Shown piece by piece: positions 25,988 to 39,192 of a stretch of 64,000 bases of DNA. The position numbers were made by a program, and so were the translations under genes. The notes under the pieces are model-generated. The model was not told the DNA's origin. It ran no database searches and saw nothing but the letters and a program-made list of their open reading frames with translations. Numbering within the stretch: the stretch's first letter is position 1; each line of letters opens with the position of its first letter. Source of the DNA: Lentzea alba (GTDB lineage: Bacteria > Actinomycetota > Actinomycetes > Mycobacteriales > Pseudonocardiaceae); NCBI RefSeq assembly GCF_011067745.1, contig NZ_JAAMPJ010000001.1, positions 668,829 through 732,828 of the forward strand, read 5' to 3'.

Positions 25988-27210
25988 AGCAGGCGATGGA
26001 GGCCGCGACGGCAGACCTGGACGTGCGGCCGGGATTCGTGGGGGACGTGATGGCCGGAGGACGGCGACGACACACGCGCAAGCTGCTGGCGCTGACCGCG
26101 GCGGTGGCACTGCTGGCAGGCGTGACGACGGGGGTGGTGCTGACCCGCTCGTCCACCAGCGAGCCCGACACGGGCGATCCGCGGCTGACCGCGGCGACGA
26201 GCGGTGACCTGGCGGGCGACGAGGACTTCATCGCACGCACGCTGGTCGCCTGGAAAAACGCCCGGAACGAATCGTGGATGAGCGGCCAGGACGTGACCGA
26301 GGTCTCAGGCACGCCGAACGTGTTCTGGGCGGCGAACACCGTCGACGGCCAGGCGGCACTCGTCGCCCAGGCCGTGCGGGTGCGCAACTCGAACGAGCCG
26401 CAGACGCTGGTCGGCCTCGTCGCCGCAGGAGCGGTGGAGGGCCGCGAGGTGGTCCACACCCGGTCCAGGGACCAAGAGACCGGCCTGTACCGCCTCGGGG
26501 CCCACAGCTCGACCTACGTGGTGCTGAGCCTCGGGCAACGGGTGTTCTGGTCGGTGAACCCGGTGCGAGGGCCCGACAACCGGCTGCGGCGTGACTGGCG
26601 GCAGGCGGACGATCCCGACGGCGTGGCCGTGGTGACCGCCCAGGCGTCCGAACGGCCGGTGATCCTGCGATCCACCACCGCACCCGCGCCCGACGACTTC
26701 ACCAGGCAGCCGCTGCAGAACAGGGCCCGCACGGGCTTCACCTTCGGGCAGGCGTTCACGCCGCATCCCGGACTCGGCTGGAGCGGTCAGCGGTGCACCG
26801 ACGAGAAACGGCCGGCGCTGAACCCGAAGTCGGAGTCGGCTGAGCGGGATCTCCAGGAACGCGGATTGCTCGACTACCAGATCGGCGACGACTCGAGCGC
26901 CAACTGGGCGGCCTGCGCGTGGACCCCGGATCTGCGCTTCGTGCGGGTCTTCGAGTCGTACGGCCAGCTCTACGGCGTTCTCTACGACGCGAACGGTGTG
27001 TTCAGCGCGGCCGTCCTCGGCGGCCCCGCGGTGAAGGGCGCTTCCCTGCCCGTGCGGCTCGTGCTGCCGGACGGCCAGGGCACGCTGGTCGCCGAGTTCG
27101 GCACGCTCCTCGGACCACAGGAGCGTCCGGACGTGTGGCTGGCACCGGCCGGCACGACTGCGGTGACCGTGCGGCGCGGGGACACGCCAGAGGTCGTTCC
27201 GCTGGGCTAA
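25978..27210 (+). CDS. Membrane protein, probable sigma-factor partner
   Basis: 410 residues: a short cytoplasmic N-terminus (~35 residues), one membrane helix (LLALTAAVALLAGVTTGVVL) and a large extracytoplasmic domain with conserved-looking Trp/Cys positions. The gene overlaps the sigma gene, the classic arrangement of sigma and anti-sigma. The N-terminus shows no zinc HxxxCxxC motif, so it is not a ZAS-type anti-sigma factor; sequestration would have to work otherwise. It converges on the ABC gene with a 4-base overlap. The role is inferred from position. Confidence 0.65.
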   Translation: MELKQAMEAATADLDVRPGFVGDVMAGGRRRHTRKLLALTAAVALLAGVTTGVVLTRSSTSEPDTGDPRLTAATSGDLAGDEDFIARTLVAWKNARNESWMSGQDVTEVSGTPNVFWAANTVDGQAALVAQAVRVRNSNEPQTLVGLVAAGAVEGREVVHTRSRDQETGLYRLGAHSSTYVVLSLGQRVFWSVNPVRGPDNRLRRDWRQADDPDGVAVVTAQASERPVILRSTTAPAPDDFTRQPLQNRARTGFTFGQAFTPHPGLGWSGQRCTDEKRPALNPKSESAERDLQERGLLDYQIGDDSSANWAACAWTPDLRFVRVFESYGQLYGVLYDANGVFSAAVLGGPAVKGASLPVRLVLPDGQGTLVAEFGTLLGPQERPDVWLAPAGTTAVTVRRGDTPEVVPLG

Positions 27211-28937
27211 CCGCCGTGCCAGGAGCGCCAGAGCGCGGCGTACGTGCCGTCCAGGGCGACCAGATCGTCGTGTGAGCCCAGTTCGACGACACGGCCGGCG
27301 TCGACGACCGCGATCCGGTCGGCGTCACGCGCGGTCTGCAGCCGGTGCGCGATCGCGATCACCGTGCGTTTCTCGCGCACGGCCGCGATCGCGCGCTCGG
27401 CATGCCGGGCCGTGGCCGGATCGAGGGAGGACGTCGCCTCGTCCAGCACCAACGTGTGCGGATCGGCGACCTCCACCCGTGCGAGCGCGAGTTGTTGTGC
27501 CTGCGCGGGATCCAGCTCCACGCCGCCCGCGCCGAGAGTGGTGTCCAGCCCTTCCGGCAGCTCGTCGAACCACCGTGCGTCAACGGTTCGCAGCGCTTCG
27601 AGGAGCCGTTCGTCCGGAGCGTCCGGGGCGGCCATCGCCAGGTTCTCCCGCAGCGTGCCGATGAACACGTGATGTTCTTGCGTCACCAGCACGATCCGTT
27701 GCTCGCCCGCCGCCGCGAGGTCCGCGACCGGCACCCCGCCCACGAGCACGGTCCCCTCCGCGGGCCGGTCGACGCCCGCGATCAGCCTGCCCAGCGTCGA
27801 CTTGCCCGCGCCGGAGACGCCGACGATCGCCAGCCGTTCACCCTGCTGCACAACCAGGTCGACACCGTGCAGAACCTCGTGTCCGTCCACATAGGAGTAG
27901 CGAGCGCCGCGCACCTCGATGCGGTCGCCGTCGGGTTCACCGACCGCCGGCGCGGGTTCGACGTTCGCCGCGATCCCCTCGACGCGCGCGAACGACGCTC
28001 CGCCGCGCTGCAGGAACTCGACCCAGAACAGGATGCGGTCCATCGGTTCGACGATCCGCCAGACCCACAGCGCGCCCGTGACGACGACTTCGATGCCGAC
28101 GCCGTCAGCCGCGTAGAACAGGCCGCCGGCCAGCAGCACCAACGCGGTCGGGATGGTGTTCACGAAGCTGGTGACCGGAAACAGCACGTTGCGCAGCCGC
28201 AACGTCCTCAGGCGCGCCCGATACGAACGCGCGATGGTGTTGTCCGCGGTGGCCACCATCCGGTCCCGCAGCCCGTACGTCTCGATCGTCCGGCTTCCTT
28301 CGCCGACCGCCGCGGAGATCTCCGCCACGTCGCCGTTGGCCTCGCTCTCGGTGAGATAGGCATCGCGCGCACGAGCCAGGTACCACCGCAGCACCCACAC
28401 GATGAACGGCGACCCGACCAACGCGACCAGGCCCAGCACCGGGTCCAGCAGGAACATCGCCACGAACACCACGACGATGTGCACAACTCCCGTGAGCACC
28501 TCGGGCACGCTGTCCCGCAACGCCAGGCCCACCGTGCCGACGTCACTCGTCACGCGCGTGAGCAGATCGCCCGTGCTCAGCCGATCCACAACCCGTGCCG
28601 GCAACGCCAACGAGCGCGTCACGGCCTCCTCGCGCAACGAGGCCAGCAACCGTTCGCCGAGACGTGCCGCCAGCAAAGAGCTGTAGCGCACCAACAACAG
28701 GTGCACTACCGCCGCGCCGAGCACTCCCAGCGCAATCATGTCCACAGTGGACAGATCCAGGTCCTGCCGTTCGACCCCGCCCACGATCTTGCCGAGCAGG
28801 TAGGGTCCGACGAGCGCGGACAACGCCGTCAGCACGGTGAGCACGAGCACCACCGCGAGCGCCGTCCGTTCGACCCGCAGCAGGCGCACGGCCGCCCGCC
28901 GCACCTCGCGCCGGTCCGCGATCGGCAGCCGGGTCAT
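27207..28937 (-). CDS. ABC exporter half-transporter A (intact Walker motifs, degenerate signature)
   Basis: 576 residues from ATG 28937 (GGAGGG upstream), overlapping its partner's stop by 4 bases. An N-terminal six-helix ABC transmembrane domain (~residues 20-310) is followed by an NBD. Walker A VGVSGAGKS and Walker B HTLVLDEATSSLD are intact, with a switch His in AHRL. The signature LSGGQ is replaced by LDPAQ. Together with the partner at 28934 this makes a heterodimeric exporter in which only one composite ATP site can be complete. Substrate unknown. Confidence 0.88.
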   Translation of the reverse strand: MTRLPIADRREVRRAAVRLLRVERTALAVVLVLTVLTALSALVGPYLLGKIVGGVERQDLDLSTVDMIALGVLGAAVVHLLLVRYSSLLAARLGERLLASLREEAVTRSLALPARVVDRLSTGDLLTRVTSDVGTVGLALRDSVPEVLTGVVHIVVVFVAMFLLDPVLGLVALVGSPFIVWVLRWYLARARDAYLTESEANGDVAEISAAVGEGSRTIETYGLRDRMVATADNTIARSYRARLRTLRLRNVLFPVTSFVNTIPTALVLLAGGLFYAADGVGIEVVVTGALWVWRIVEPMDRILFWVEFLQRGGASFARVEGIAANVEPAPAVGEPDGDRIEVRGARYSYVDGHEVLHGVDLVVQQGERLAIVGVSGAGKSTLGRLIAGVDRPAEGTVLVGGVPVADLAAAGEQRIVLVTQEHHVFIGTLRENLAMAAPDAPDERLLEALRTVDARWFDELPEGLDTTLGAGGVELDPAQAQQLALARVEVADPHTLVLDEATSSLDPATARHAERAIAAVREKRTVIAIAHRLQTARDADRIAVVDAGRVVELGSHDDLVALDGTYAALWRSWHGG

Positions 28938-30445
28938 CGGCCCTCCTCCAGGTACACCGTCTGATCGGCCTGCCCCACCCACAACGGCGACGACGACACG
29001 ACCACCGTGGTGCGCCCGGCCCTCGCCTCCTTGACCCGCCGTGCGACCGCGGCCTCTGTCACGGCATCGAGCGCCGAAGTCGGCTCGACCAGCACGAGCA
29101 CGTCCGGTTCACTGAGCAACGCCCTGACCAGCCTGAGCCGTTGCCGCTGCCCGCCGGAAACGTTGCGCCCCTGGGATTCCAGGTGAGAATCGAGCCCGTC
29201 CGGCAACGCCTCCACGACGTCCACCGCGTTGGCCGCCCACAGCGCCTGCTCCAGCGCTTCGTCGCCGTGCTCGGCCACGGACACCGCCTCCCGCACCGAC
29301 CCGGCGAACAGGTAGTCGTCGTTGTCCGCCACCACGACCTGCCCGGGCAACCGTTCCACGCTCTCCCGCGCCAGCGCCGCGTTCGCCGAGACCACCACCG
29401 TCAACGCACCGTTCTTCACCTCCAGCGGCTCGGCGTCGCTGTCGTCGACGTCAGGCCGCAACCTCAGCAACTCCACCACCCGCCGCGCCGACACCAACGC
29501 CCGCGGAATCGCGTCCGCGCCCTCCATGAAGAAGCTGACCGGCACGATCAACGTCGTGACGTACAGGTAGACCGCCACCATCTCCTCGATCGAGACGGCA
29601 CCGCTCACCGCCAGCCGCGCCACGATCCACGTGACCACCGCGAGAAACAGCGCGGGCAGCCCCCACGTCAACGCCTGCACCCAGCTCAACCAGGCGGAAA
29701 CCCGATAGCCGTCCTTCAGCACCTCGCGGGACATCCCCCGGAAGCGCTCCTCGAACGCCGGCTTGCCCCCGATCCCGGACAACACCTTCAACCCGGCCAC
29801 GATGTCCCCGGCCCGCGAGCTCAACTCCCCCTGGCTGCTCCGATAACGGCCTTCCACCGCGTGCAACCGGTGCAACACCGGCCCGGTCACCACCGCCAGC
29901 ACCGGCACGCCCAACAACACGACCACCGCGACCAACGGCGAAATCCGCACGAGCAACACCGCGGTGACCGCATAGGCGATCACCGCCCCCACCCCGGGCC
30001 CAGTACTCGTCAACGCGTGCGCGATCCGAGCGGTGTCCCCGTTCTGCAGGTACGTCAACTCCCCAGTGGACAGCTTCCGCCGCACCACCCCACCAAGCCG
30101 AGTGACGAGCCGAACCACCACCTGCGCCGTCCGGAGCGAGGCATCGGTCCGCACCAACGTCATCGTGCGGTGCCGCGCGACCCCGGCAAGCGCCAGCAAC
30201 CCCGCCACCACGACCAGCGAAACACTCCACCACACGAGCGCCACGCGATCGCCGTGCCGAAGTCCGTCCTCAATGGCCCGAGCGATGAGATAGGGCGGCA
30301 CGATCAGCCCGCACATCCACAGCGACCCCCACCACGCCCCGGCAAGCACCCGCCAGCGCTGCATCAGCACCAGCCACCACAGGTACCGCCAGGGCGATCG
30401 GAGGTCAGGCGTCCCAGGATCGTCATAAGGCGCATGTCGGGCCAT
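28934..30445 (-). CDS. ABC exporter half-transporter B (Walker A lost, signature intact)
   Basis: 503 residues, shorter than a normal half-exporter. The transmembrane domain occupies ~residues 20-320. The NBD is cut down: where Walker A should be there is VVVSANAALARESVERL, with no Gly/Lys loop, and the Walker B Asp is replaced in LVLVEPTSALD. The signature VSGGQRQRLRLVRALL is perfect. It can therefore lend a signature to half-transporter A's nucleotide but cannot bind its own normally. Gene order and the 4-base overlap show the two are made together. Confidence 0.88.
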   Translation of the reverse strand: MARHAPYDDPGTPDLRSPWRYLWWLVLMQRWRVLAGAWWGSLWMCGLIVPPYLIARAIEDGLRHGDRVALVWWSVSLVVVAGLLALAGVARHRTMTLVRTDASLRTAQVVVRLVTRLGGVVRRKLSTGELTYLQNGDTARIAHALTSTGPGVGAVIAYAVTAVLLVRISPLVAVVVLLGVPVLAVVTGPVLHRLHAVEGRYRSSQGELSSRAGDIVAGLKVLSGIGGKPAFEERFRGMSREVLKDGYRVSAWLSWVQALTWGLPALFLAVVTWIVARLAVSGAVSIEEMVAVYLYVTTLIVPVSFFMEGADAIPRALVSARRVVELLRLRPDVDDSDAEPLEVKNGALTVVVSANAALARESVERLPGQVVVADNDDYLFAGSVREAVSVAEHGDEALEQALWAANAVDVVEALPDGLDSHLESQGRNVSGGQRQRLRLVRALLSEPDVLVLVEPTSALDAVTEAAVARRVKEARAGRTTVVVSSSPLWVGQADQTVYLEEGR

Positions 30446-30463
30446 AACCCGACTGTGCCATTA

Positions 30464-31627
30464 CTAAGAGTGCGACACGACCGTTTTAGACCGCAGCCCC
30501 ACTACAGCAATCGCCACCGCCCCAAGCGCCGCCACCACGGCAAACGCGTAGAACCCCCACGGATGCGCCAACCCAGCAGTGAGCAACGCCCCACCGAGCA
30601 ACGGCCCGCTGATAGCGCCCAACCGCCCCACACCGGCGGCCCATCCGATCCCCGTGGCCCGGTTCTCCTCGTAAACCCGCCCGGCATACGCGTACACCAG
30701 CACCTGCGCACTGAACACGAAGAACCCGGCCAGCAGCACGGCCACGTAAATCGTCTGCCCCGGCAACTTGATGCTCAACAAAGCCAAGAACAACACCGCA
30801 CCCGCGAACCACCCGATGGCCGCGGGCCTGACCCCAACCCGGTCAGCAACGGTGCCGGCGATCAAAAGACCGACAACGGCACCGATGTTGAGCGTGAGCA
30901 ACAGCGCCAACGCCGTCCCGAGCTCATACCCAGCACTGCGCATGATCTGCGGCAACCAGGTGTTGAGCCCGTATACGAGCAACAGCCCCATGAACGAAGC
31001 CACCCAAAAGGCCACAGTGGCCTTCCGCAGCCCAGGCTTGAACAGCGACCCAACGGCCTCCCGAGCGGGAGCCTTGCGCACCACCGTCTCGGGCAAGTAC
31101 TTGACCATCAACGGAACCAACACCAACGCGGGCAATGCACCCGCCACGAACAACGCCTGCCACCCGAGCTCCGGAATGAGCACGATCCCGAGCAACGCCG
31201 TGATGACGGCCCCCACGTGATACCCGGTCATGATGAGCGTGGTGGCCCGCCCACCCCGCTGAGGCCGCGCCTCGTTCACCAACGCGATGGCCGTGGGCAA
31301 ACACCCACCAAGCCCAAGCCCGGCAAGGAACCTGAGCACCCCGAACGTAGTCGCGTCCTGCGCGAACGCACAGGCCAACGTGAACACGGAGAACCCGGCC
31401 ACCGCGTAAATCATCACCTTGCGCCGCCCGATGACATCGGTGATGGTCCCGATGATCAGCGCCCCCAGCATCATCCCGACCAGCCCAGCCGTGGACACCG
31501 CGCTCGCACTAGCCGTGGTGAGCAGCTTTTCCTGCAACAGCACCGGAATCACCGTGCCGAGCACAACGAGGTCAAATCCGTCGAGCAGGACGGCGGCCCA
31601 ACACAGCGGCAACACCCATTTGTTCAC
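30464..31627 (-). CDS. MFS transporter, aromatic acid:H+ symporter (AAHS) type
   Basis: 387 residues from GTG 31627, preceded by GAGGAGGAG. Twelve hydrophobic helices. Helix 1 carries the AAHS-type DGFDLVVLGTVIP with its membrane Asp, and the MFS loop motif appears as GTITDVIGRRKVM. Known members take up benzoate, hydroxybenzoates and related acids; the substrate here is unknown. It sits just after the ABC exporter on the same strand and within the block separating atpD from atpC. Confidence 0.85.
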   Translation of the reverse strand: MNKWVLPLCWAAVLLDGFDLVVLGTVIPVLLQEKLLTTASASAVSTAGLVGMMLGALIIGTITDVIGRRKVMIYAVAGFSVFTLACAFAQDATTFGVLRFLAGLGLGGCLPTAIALVNEARPQRGGRATTLIMTGYHVGAVITALLGIVLIPELGWQALFVAGALPALVLVPLMVKYLPETVVRKAPAREAVGSLFKPGLRKATVAFWVASFMGLLLVYGLNTWLPQIMRSAGYELGTALALLLTLNIGAVVGLLIAGTVADRVGVRPAAIGWFAGAVLFLALLSIKLPGQTIYVAVLLAGFFVFSAQVLVYAYAGRVYEENRATGIGWAAGVGRLGAISGPLLGGALLTAGLAHPWGFYAFAVVAALGAVAIAVVGLRSKTVVSHS

Positions 31628-31919
31628 GCGCTTCTCCTCCTCGCTGAGGACGGCCAGGTGATGCCGAGCATCCTGCGGCGAGGGCCACGCGAGGGGGAGG
31701 TCGATTTCCAGCCAATGGAAACCCAAGGCGATGCGAAGCGAGCCGTACAGGGCACGGCCGCGCTGGGATGGCAAGAGCGCATGCCCTGCTGGGTGACAAT
31801 CGGCTGGGTAGCGATCAGCCCTCGCAAGGCGACCACCCACCCCACAAACGCCCGAAGGGCCGTCCCTCCACAATGGAGAAACGGCCCTTCGAAAACTCAG
31901 CTACGCGTAGAACCCAGCC
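31628..31919. other. Intergenic region between atpD and the MFS gene
   Basis: No convincing gene and no trace of an atpC sequence was found here by eye, although this is where atpC would normally start. The atpD-proximal end holds a strong hairpin (31854-31890). The rest should contain the MFS promoter; no clear -35/-10 pair stands out. Confidence 0.55.
31854..31890 (-). terminator. Hairpin after atpD
   Basis: GAAGGGCCGT...CCTCCA pairs with TGGAG...ACGGCCCTTC around a CAA loop, a 17-base stem with two mismatches. It lies 30 bases past the atpD stop. There is no long T run on the minus strand, so termination may be weak or Rho-assisted. It marks the downstream end of the main atp operon before the inserted block. 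Confidence 0.6.
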
Positions 31920-34263
<2,344 letters not shown>

Positions 34264-34271
34264 GGCTCAGA

Positions 34272-35918
34272 TCACTTCTTGGTGGGCTCGGGCTTGTGGA
34301 CCTTCACCGACTCCTGGCCGACCTTGTCGGCGTCGAGCGCCTTCTCGGGGGCCTCGTTGACGATCGTCGTGCCGTCCGAAGCGGTGAACTGCTTCTTGAA
34401 CTCGGTCACGGCGGCGACAACGCGCTTCTGGGCGTCCTCGGGGAACTTCTTCGTCTCCACGATGCTGCCGAGCAGGTCAGCGTGGTTGCGACGGAGCGAG
34501 TCCTTGAAGTCCGCGACGAAGCGGCGGATGTCGGCGACGGGCACGTCGTCCAGGTGGCCCTTGGTCGCGGCGAAGATCTCGACGACCTGTTCCTCGACGG
34601 GGACCGGCGAGTACTGGCCCTGCTTGAGCAGCTCGACCAGACGGGCACCGCGGTCCAGCTGGGCGCGCGACGCGGCGTCGAGGTCGGACGCGAACGCGGA
34701 GAAGGCCTCCAGCTCGCGGAACTGCGACAGGTCGAGACGCAGCGAACCCGCGACGTCCTTCATCGCCTTGATCTGCGCGGCGCCACCGACGCGGGAGACG
34801 GAGATACCCACGTTGACGGCCGGGCGGACACCGGCGTTGAACAGGTCGGACTCGAGGAAGCACTGACCGTCGGTGATCGAGATGACGTTGGTCGGGATGT
34901 ACGCCGACACGTCGTTCGCCTTGGTCTCGATGATCGGCAGACCCGTCATCGAACCGCCGCCGAGGTCGTCCGACAGCTTCGCGCAACGCTCGAGGAGACG
35001 CGAGTGCAAGTAGAAGACGTCGCCGGGGTAGGCCTCGCGGCCCGGCGGGCGGCGCAGCAGCAGCGAGATCGCGCGGTACGCCTCGGCCTGCTTGGTCAGG
35101 TCGTCGAAGATGATCAGGACGTGCTTGCCCTGGTACATCCAGTGCTGGCCGATGGCGGAGCCGGTGTACGGCGCCAGCCACTTGAAGCCGGCCGAGTCAG
35201 AAGCGGGGGCGGCGACGATCGTCGTGTACTCGAGTGCGCCCGCCTCCTCCAGCGCGGTCTTGACGCCCGCGATGGTGGAGCCCTTCTGGCCGATGGCGAC
35301 GTAGACGCAGCGGACCTGCTGCTTCGGGTCGCCCGACTCCCAGGCCTTCTTCTGGTTGATGATCGTGTCGATGCAGACCGCGGTCTTGCCGGTCTTGCGG
35401 TCACCGATGATCAGCTGACGCTGACCGCGACCGATCGGGGTCATCGCGTCGATGGCCTTGATGCCGGTCTGCATCGGCTCGGACACCGGCTGACGCTGCA
35501 GCACGGACGCGGCCTGCAGCTCCAGGGCGCGGGTGTCGTCCGCGACGACGTCGCCGAGACCGTCGATCGGCTGACCCAGCGGGTTGACGACGCGACCGAG
35601 GAAGCCGTCGCCGACCGGCACGGACAGGACCTTGCCCGTCCGGCGGACCTCCTGGCCCTCTTCGATCTTGTCGAAGTCACCGAGGATGACCGCACCGATG
35701 TTGCGGACCTCGAGGTTCAGGGCGACGCCGAGGACGCCACCGGGGAACTCGAGCAGCTCGTTGGTCATCGTGCCCGGAAGGCCCTCGACGATGGCGATGC
35801 CGTCGTAGGTCTCGGAGACGGTACCGACCTCTTCCCGGCTGACCTCCGGGGAGTAGCTCGAGACGTACTTCTCGATCGCACTGCGGATCTCGTCCGACGA
35901 GATCGTCAGCTCCGCCAT
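34272..35918 (-). CDS. atpA: ATP synthase F1 alpha subunit
   Basis: 548 residues from ATG 35918 (AGGA upstream); an in-frame extension to 36053 is antisense to the atpH end and not used. Non-catalytic nucleotide-binding subunit with Walker [11 protein letters not shown] and the conserved [23 protein letters not shown] region. A C-terminal tail ending [10 protein letters not shown] extends past the core, as in many actinobacteria and known from mycobacteria, where such tails damp ATP hydrolysis; that effect here is inference. Confidence 0.97.
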   Translation of the reverse strand: MAELTISSDEIRSAIEKYVSSYSPEVSREEVGTVSETYDGIAIVEGLPGTMTNELLEFPGGVLGVALNLEVRNIGAVILGDFDKIEEGQEVRRTGKVLSVPVGDGFLGRVVNPLGQPIDGLGDVVADDTRALELQAASVLQRQPVSEPMQTGIKAIDAMTPIGRGQRQLIIGDRKTGKTAVCIDTIINQKKAWESGDPKQQVRCVYVAIGQKGSTIAGVKTALEEAGALEYTTIVAAPASDSAGFKWLAPYTGSAIGQHWMYQGKHVLIIFDDLTKQAEAYRAISLLLRRPPGREAYPGDVFYLHSRLLERCAKLSDDLGGGSMTGLPIIETKANDVSAYIPTNVISITDGQCFLESDLFNAGVRPAVNVGISVSRVGGAAQIKAMKDVAGSLRLDLSQFRELEAFSAFASDLDAASRAQLDRGARLVELLKQGQYSPVPVEEQVVEIFAATKGHLDDVPVADIRRFVADFKDSLRRNHADLLGSIVETKKFPEDAQKRVVAAVTEFKKQFTASDGTTIVNEAPEKALDADKVGQESVKVHKPEPTKK

Positions 35919-35964
35919 GTCGTTCCTGCTCTCACTTCTTCGTTCTTGGGAAAGGGCTCGGGGG

Positions 35965-36792
35965 CTAGCTGGCGAGATTGCGGCGCAGTGCCGCCAACCG
36001 GCCGGCGATGCTTCCGTCGATGATCTCGTCGCCGATCTTGATCTGGAGACCACCCGCGAGCGAGGCGTCCACCTCGACGTGCAGGGCGATCGGGCGCGAG
36101 TAGATCGTGGTCAGCGTCGCGGTCAAGCGGTCGACCTGCTCCGCGGTCAGCGCCACCGCGGACCGGACGTGCGCGACGGAACGCTGACGGCGCTTGGCCG
36201 CCAGGTCGGCGAGTTCGCCGAGACCGTTCGCGACGCGGAGACCGCGCGGGTGGCGGACCAGCTGGTCCACCAGCGTCTTGGTGACCGGGCTGACCTTTCC
36301 CTCGATGAGGGTGTCGACCAGCGCGACCTTGCCGTCGACAGCACCGGCGGGGTCACCCAGCAAGCGCTCGAGGTCGTGCGTACCCGCCACGATGCGGCCG
36401 AGCCGGAACAGCTCGTCCTCCACCGAGTCGAGCTGGCCGTCGCGCTCGGCACGCACCAGCAACGTGGTGCGGGCGAGCGACTCGATGCCGTCGACGAGCT
36501 CACGCGGGCTGGACCAGCGCGCGGTCACGACGGCGACCAGCACCTGCAGCGTCGCGTCGCTCACCTTGCCCTCGAACAGACCGCGGACGAGATGCTCGCG
36601 ACCGGCGGGCTCCGACGAGGCGTCGGCGAGCGCGCGGCGCAGCGAAGGCTGCTCGATCACCAGACCCAGCACGGCGAAGAGCTCCTCGCCCAGCTTGGCG
36701 AGCTCGTCCGTCGACGTGGTGGCGTCGGCCAGCTCCAGCAGCCGCAGTTCCGCGGCTGCCAGAGCTTCACGACTAGCGGCATGCAACGTCAT
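35965..36792 (-). CDS. atpH: ATP synthase delta subunit (actinobacterial long form)
   Basis: 275 residues, longer than the ~180 of E. coli delta, as in other actinobacteria without the mycobacterial b-delta fusion. Connects the peripheral stalk to the top of F1. The C-terminal motif [30 protein letters not shown] is diagnostic. Located between atpF and atpA as expected. Confidence 0.96.
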   Translation of the reverse strand: MTLHAASREALAAAELRLLELADATTSTDELAKLGEELFAVLGLVIEQPSLRRALADASSEPAGREHLVRGLFEGKVSDATLQVLVAVVTARWSSPRELVDGIESLARTTLLVRAERDGQLDSVEDELFRLGRIVAGTHDLERLLGDPAGAVDGKVALVDTLIEGKVSPVTKTLVDQLVRHPRGLRVANGLGELADLAAKRRQRSVAHVRSAVALTAEQVDRLTATLTTIYSRPIALHVEVDASLAGGLQIKIGDEIIDGSIAGRLAALRRNLAS

Positions 36793-36801
36793 CGGCAGCC
36801 T

Positions 36802-37356
36802 CTACTTGCTCGCCGGCGCCGCGACGGCGTCCAGCTCGTTGAGGAAGCGGTCGACGGTGCCGCGGCGACGGGCCTCGTCCTCGAGGGACTCGCCCACGAC
36901 CTTGCTCGCCAGTTCGACGGCGGTGCGACCGAGGTCGGCACGCAGCTCGGCGACGATCTGGGCGCGCTGCGCGTCCAGCTGGTGCTGGCCCTGCGCGACG
37001 ATGCGGGCGGACTCGGCCTGCGCCTGCTCGCGCAGCTCCTCGATGATCTGCAGGCCCTCGGCCCGCGCGTCATCGCGGATGCGCGCGGCCTCGGCCCGAG
37101 CCTCGGCCAGCTGCTCCTTGTACTGCTCGAGCGTGCGCTGAGCCTCGGCCTGGGCCTGCTCCGCCTTCTCGATGCCACCCTCGATCTTGGCCGTCCGCTC
37201 CGCGTACAGCGCCTCGAATCGCGGCGACACGAACTTCTTGACGACGAAGAGCAGGAGCAGGAACGCGACCAGGCCGAGGATGATCTCCGCGGGGTGCGGA
37301 ACGACCGGGTTGACCTTGGAGGGGTCCTCCGCGGCCATGATCAAGGCGTGGAACAC
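36802..37356 (-). CDS. atpF: ATP synthase subunit b
   Basis: 184 residues from GTG 37356, preceded by AGGAG with a 5-base spacer. One membrane helix near the N-terminus ([20 protein letters not shown]) followed by a long charged coiled coil, rich in Ala/Glu/Gln, that forms the peripheral stalk. A single b subunit gene is present. Confidence 0.96.
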   Translation of the reverse strand: MFHALIMAAEDPSKVNPVVPHPAEIILGLVAFLLLLFVVKKFVSPRFEALYAERTAKIEGGIEKAEQAQAEAQRTLEQYKEQLAEARAEAARIRDDARAEGLQIIEELREQAQAESARIVAQGQHQLDAQRAQIVAELRADLGRTAVELASKVVGESLEDEARRRGTVDRFLNELDAVAAPASK

Positions 37357-37385
37357 GACGTCTCCTAACGCGTTGAAGGGTTAGG

Positions 37386-38484
<1,099 letters not shown>

Positions 38485-38634
38485 TGTGTTCCTTCCGGTT
38501 CTCCCGGCCGGCGTTCACTCCGCCGGGGGAATCGTCACGATCTGGACTTAACGTACCTTACGGTTCGCAAGCGACTACCAGAGGCACCCCTGCGATCGGG
38601 TGTCCCTGGTCTGCGCGGACCATATCAGCAGGTC

Positions 38635-39081
38635 TCAGGTGCCTTCGGAGGCGGGGACCACCATCTGACTACGGCTGCGCTTGGAGGCTCTCGCCTCCAG
38701 GAACGAGGTCACGAGCACCGTAGCCACCAGGGTGATTCCCAGTGCCTTGGGTTCGAGCCACGACTGGTTGCGCAGCAAGATCACCGCGAGCAGCAGCACG
38801 AGCAACTTGCCGGTGAATCCACCAAGAGCGGCGACCATCACGAACATCGGATCAAGCGCCGCCGTCTTGCGCATCAACAACAGCGTGACGAGGCTCGAAC
38901 CGATGGCGATCGCACCACCGATCAATGATCCGTTGAGACCAGCGGTCCCCCAGATCACGGTTGACACGACGACGCCGAGGACAAACGTGCCGAGCGCGGC
39001 CCACGCGGCCCCGCGGAACATTTCCCCGGCGAGTCGCTGGACGACCAGCTCGTGCGTGACGGCCTTGTCCGCGTCGCTCAT
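38635..39081 (-). CDS. atpI: ATP synthase protein I-like membrane protein
   Basis: 148 residues from ATG 39081, with four predicted helices. Its place immediately upstream of atpB and downstream of wecA equals that of Rv1303. AtpI-type proteins assist c-ring assembly in some bacteria; sequence similarity is weak, as usual for this family, so the name rests mainly on position. Confidence 0.8.
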   Translation of the reverse strand: MSDADKAVTHELVVQRLAGEMFRGAAWAALGTFVLGVVVSTVIWGTAGLNGSLIGGAIAIGSSLVTLLLMRKTAALDPMFVMVAALGGFTGKLLVLLLAVILLRNQSWLEPKALGITLVATVLVTSFLEARASKRSRSQMVVPASEGT

Positions 39082-39192
39082 GTCCCGAAGTGTAGGAAGT
39101 CGCATTGCGGCGCCTGCGGGCAGCCCTCGTTAACGACGGTTAAGCGGCCCCAAACAAGACGCCGCGCCAATTCCCGGCCGCAGCGCGTCTTC

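Noticed and set aside
31628-31853. Remnant of atpC after atpD
   Set aside because: No frame here resembles the epsilon N-terminus, and a complete atpC exists at 25028.
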